From Paenibacillus selenitireducens (GTDB lineage: Bacteria > Bacillota > Bacilli > Paenibacillales > Paenibacillaceae): DNA of 64,000 bases. Numbering within the stretch: the stretch's first letter is position 1; every line of letters starts with the position of its first letter. A program made the translations under genes and the position numbers. Shown here piece by piece: positions 61,516-64,000 of the stretch. The stretch lies in assembly GCF_002021565.1 (NCBI RefSeq), contig NZ_MSZX01000008.1, forward strand, positions 186,027-250,026, written 5' to 3'. The notes beneath the pieces are model-generated. The model was not told the origin of the DNA. It ran no database searches and was given only the letters and a program-made list of their open reading frames with translations.

Positions 61516-63399
61516 CTACCACAACCTCCTTCCGACAATAGCCACGATGAGTAGGACACAACCTAGCAGCGTAATTAATCCATACGTTTGAACTTGACCG
61601 TTCTGCATTCGGGTGGATGCACGTCCTGTTAAGAGCGTTAAGCTGGCAACACCGCGTACAATGCCATCGATGACCCATTGATCGAAGGCAGCTAATGCCC
61701 CTCCGATAGCCCGTAATGGAGTGACAATTATAGCGTGATACAACTCATCAATATAGTATTTGTTCGCAAGTAGTTTCGTAAGCCAAGGCAACTTACCCGC
61801 AATAGCCTCGCTTGAGATCGCATGTTTCCGATAAATGAGCCAACCAAGCCCAATCCCTAATAATCCAACGATCGTGGATATCGCCATCACAGCATAATTC
61901 GCGTGTTCTACCGTCTCGGTCCCTTCTAACCAGGTTCCGAACCAACTGTTAAACGGCGTATAGACGAAGCCGGAGACGACCGCCAAAACGGCGAGGATCA
62001 CGAGCGGTATCGTCATGGTCGGAGGGGACTCATGAACATCTTTTGCTGCTGTTACTGGTTTCCCCGTGAATACAAGGAAGAACAATCGCGACATATAAAA
62101 TGCAGTAAAGAAAGCTGCAATAATCCCTACAACGAAGAGTCCTTTGTGACCTTCCCATGCTGCAGCCAGCACGGCATCCTTCGACCAGAACCCGGAGAAC
62201 GGTGGAATACCCGACAAAGCTAATGCCCCGATTCCGAAGGTCCAAGCCGTTACTTTCATTTTCTTACCAAGCCCGCCCATCTGATGAATATCTTGCTGAT
62301 GGATCATATGAATGACACTTCCTGCCCCCAAGAACAACAAAGCTTTGAAGAAGGCATGCGTGAACAAATGAAACATTCCGGCCGTCACCGATCCCACACC
62401 GATGGCCATCATCATATAACCCAATTGGCTCACGGTCGAGTAAGCAAGAATCCGCTTGATATCATTCTGAGCAATCCCGATCGTCGCGGCGAAAATCGCG
62501 GTAAACCCGCCGACATAGGCCACAACCTGCATGGCGTCCGGCGAAGCATGAAACACATCAAAGGTTCTCGCTACGAGATATACCCCTGCTGCAACCATCG
62601 TCGCTGCGTGAATCAAGGCACTGATCGGCGTTGGTCCTTCCATCGCATCCGGAAGCCACGTGTGTAATGGGAACTGACCAGACTTGCCTATTGCTCCGAC
62701 AAAGATCAGGATTCCAATCAATGTGGTGACACCTGCACCGATCCCCGCTGCCGCTAGTGCATCCGGTTGTGTGAACACATTATGGATGGAGGCGAAATCT
62801 AATGCATGCTCAGGCATATACACATACAGAAGCAGAATGGCAATGAATAAGCCTACGTCCCCAATCCGAGTGACGATAAATGCTTTCTTTGCGGCGGCCT
62901 TCGCCGCAGGCTTCTGATACCAGAATCCGACTAACAAGAACGAACATACGCCGACAAGCTCCCAGAAAATATAGAGCTCCAGCATGTTCGATGAAATAAC
63001 AAGTCCAAGCATCGAGAACGTGAATAAGGATACATAAGCGAAAAATACCGTAATCCGCTCGTCACCTTTCATGTATCCTCTTGAGTAGATATTGACGAGT
63101 AAGCTAACGAACGTCACAATGACGAGCATTAGCGCATTTAGATTCGTGACTTCAAATCCAACACTCAGGTGTACCCCGCCAAAGCGTATCCAATCCATCC
63201 CTTTGGTATAATCTTCTACGTTGCTGCCCACTCGTTCGATGAAAATGAGCAGCGCGTAGATGAATGAAGCAAAGGTGCATACAATACTGATCCATACCCC
63301 TACTTCTTTCATTTGCCGGCCTAACGCCGTGAGGACGAGGAACGCGAGCATCGGAAAGATCGGAACGACCCAAGCGTATTGCGAATAGACTGATTCCAT
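61516..63399 (-). CDS. nuoL: NADH-quinone oxidoreductase subunit NuoL
   Basis: A 627-residue subunit with about 16 helices and the long C-terminal lateral helix typical of NuoL (about 560-590). Conserved elements: FWELVGVCSFLLVGFWYQ near 145 with the key Glu, GAIGKSGQFPLHTWLPDAME near 230 with the key Lys, and HAATMVAAGVYLVART near 260. ATG at 63399 with GGAGG nine bases upstream. It follows nuoK by 18 bp in the operon. Very secure. Confidence 0.97.
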   Translation of the reverse strand: MESVYSQYAWVVPIFPMLAFLVLTALGRQMKEVGVWISIVCTFASFIYALLIFIERVGSNVEDYTKGMDWIRFGGVHLSVGFEVTNLNALMLVIVTFVSLLVNIYSRGYMKGDERITVFFAYVSLFTFSMLGLVISSNMLELYIFWELVGVCSFLLVGFWYQKPAAKAAAKKAFIVTRIGDVGLFIAILLLYVYMPEHALDFASIHNVFTQPDALAAAGIGAGVTTLIGILIFVGAIGKSGQFPLHTWLPDAMEGPTPISALIHAATMVAAGVYLVARTFDVFHASPDAMQVVAYVGGFTAIFAATIGIAQNDIKRILAYSTVSQLGYMMMAIGVGSVTAGMFHLFTHAFFKALLFLGAGSVIHMIHQQDIHQMGGLGKKMKVTAWTFGIGALALSGIPPFSGFWSKDAVLAAAWEGHKGLFVVGIIAAFFTAFYMSRLFFLVFTGKPVTAAKDVHESPPTMTIPLVILAVLAVVSGFVYTPFNSWFGTWLEGTETVEHANYAVMAISTIVGLLGIGLGWLIYRKHAISSEAIAGKLPWLTKLLANKYYIDELYHAIIVTPLRAIGGALAAFDQWVIDGIVRGVASLTLLTGRASTRMQNGQVQTYGLITLLGCVLLIVAIVGRRLW

Positions 63400-63417
63400 T
63401 GCTTTTCCTCCTATTGG

Positions 63418-63729
63418 TTATCGCTTCATTTCATTGAATTCATCCACATTCGCTGTTCCTTTGTTACGGTATAATGCGATGAGGATCGCGATACCTACTG
63501 CAGCTTCCGCCGCAGCAATCGTCATATTAAAGAGCGAGAAAATCTGTCCCTTTAATCCCGGAACGACGCCGTATTTCGAAAAAGCGATCAAGTTCAAATT
63601 CACTGCATTGAGCATCAGTTCAATGGATAACAATACGATCACGGCGCTCCGCTTCGTTAAAGCTCCATACAGGCCCAGACAGAACAAAATTGCAGCTAGC
63701 ATCAAATAAGAACCTAACATGCCGCTCAT
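63418..63729 (-). CDS. nuoK: NADH-quinone oxidoreductase subunit NuoK
   Basis: A 103-residue subunit with three membrane helices. The conserved Glu residues lie in [19 protein letters not shown] near 33-51 and [17 protein letters not shown] near 70-86, both needed for the proton path. The ATG at 63729 (AAAGGGAGG upstream, one base after the nuoJ stop) is preferred over a longer reading to 63765. The length equals the family norm. Confidence 0.97.
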   Translation of the reverse strand: MSGMLGSYLMLAAILFCLGLYGALTKRSAVIVLLSIELMLNAVNLNLIAFSKYGVVPGLKGQIFSLFNMTIAAAEAAVGIAILIALYRNKGTANVDEFNEMKR

Positions 63730-63730
63730 C

Positions 63731-64000
63731 TTAGTCCGCCTCCCTTTTTGCAAGTACAATGGCACCGATAAATGCCACGGTCAATAATACGGACATCAAC
63801 TCAAATGGGATGACATGCTCGGTATAGAGCAGCTTACCGATTTCAAGCGTATTATCCTTCGGCGGTGTCCAATTCGCTGTAGGAAACGTCGTCGACCGAA
63901 TGGCGTAGAACAATATTCCGAATAGAGCAAGACAACCTACGGCGACGATGCCCTCATGCCAAGGTCTACGAACATCCTCATCGACCTGATCATGCTTCGT
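63731..64000 (-). CDS. nuoJ: NADH-quinone oxidoreductase subunit NuoJ, 5' end beyond window
   Basis: The last 89 codons of a NuoJ subunit run off the right edge without a stop. Visible parts: [20 protein letters not shown] (a membrane helix), a loop, and [20 protein letters not shown], the typical last helix of NuoJ with the conserved PFE(L/V)xSxLL pattern. It ends one base before nuoK. Its start and the first helices lie outside the window. Confidence 0.93.
   Translation of the reverse strand, partial: TKHDQVDEDVRRPWHEGIVAVGCLALFGILFYAIRSTTFPTANWTPPKDNTLEIGKLLYTEHVIPFELMSVLLTVAFIGAIVLAKREAD

Overview
The window looks like chromosomal DNA of a flagellated, spore-forming, S-layer-bearing Gram-positive of the Paenibacillaceae, most likely Paenibacillus. 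This rests on gene content and order (comF-flgM-flgK-flgL, degSU, spoIIID-mbl-flhO-flhP, murA-spoIID-spoIIQ), on several SLH-domain surface proteins, and on a csaB/tagA/tagO-like cell-wall polymer cluster. Species cannot be fixed from the sequence alone. All but one of the recognisable genes lie on the minus strand, so transcription runs from high to low coordinates. The exception is a small secreted-protein gene at 17283-17777.

Region by region, from low coordinates: 1-4464 is the late flagellar block (flgM, flgN, flgK, flgL, a DUF6470/YviE gene cut by the window edge, and yvyF), with a good sigma-D-type promoter before flgM. 4583-7473 holds comFC and comFA, competence DNA-uptake genes. 7628-10034 holds a small membrane protein and degU/degS. 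10092-31084 is a surface-protein region: a phosphodiester glycosidase-like protein and three large SLH S-layer-type proteins, interspersed with metK, a small acid-soluble spore protein, two unknown secreted proteins and a decayed IS1182-type transposase. 31264-38236 carries the cell-wall polymer cluster: a TagO/WecA-type GlcNAc-1-P transferase, TagA/WecG glycosyltransferase, CsaB pyruvyl transferase, a DUF5693 membrane protein and a phosphoglucomutase. In related bacteria CsaB-made pyruvyl groups are the ligand of SLH domains, so this cluster plausibly builds the anchor for the nearby S-layer proteins.

38328-43217 holds fabZ, pgsA, epuA-like, flhP, flhO, mbl and spoIIID (lipid synthesis, flagellar rod, cell shape, mother-cell regulation). 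43332-48377 is a two-component system with a FtsX-type ABC exporter. 48422-50320 is a decay zone: a frameshifted gene, further remnants and two families of short dispersed repeats. 50321-55086 holds spoIIQ, spoIID, murA and a DUF1146 gene. 55251-58211 is an SLH-anchored subtilisin-like protease. 58371-64000 is the 3' part of a complex I operon (nuoJ partial, K, L, M, N), closed by a terminator.

The most unusual signals are: a dispersed two-hairpin repeat of about 105-150 bp with five copies or part-copies; two very GC-rich islands packed with perfect inverted repeats inside the coding sequences of comFA and spoIID; a promoter followed almost at once by an intrinsic terminator in front of metK, with no visible SAM riboswitch; an S-layer gene with two in-frame, well-placed start sites behind tandem promoters; and a SpoIIQ that has Asn where a metal-binding His is expected. 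All calls come from reading the sequence; no database search was run.
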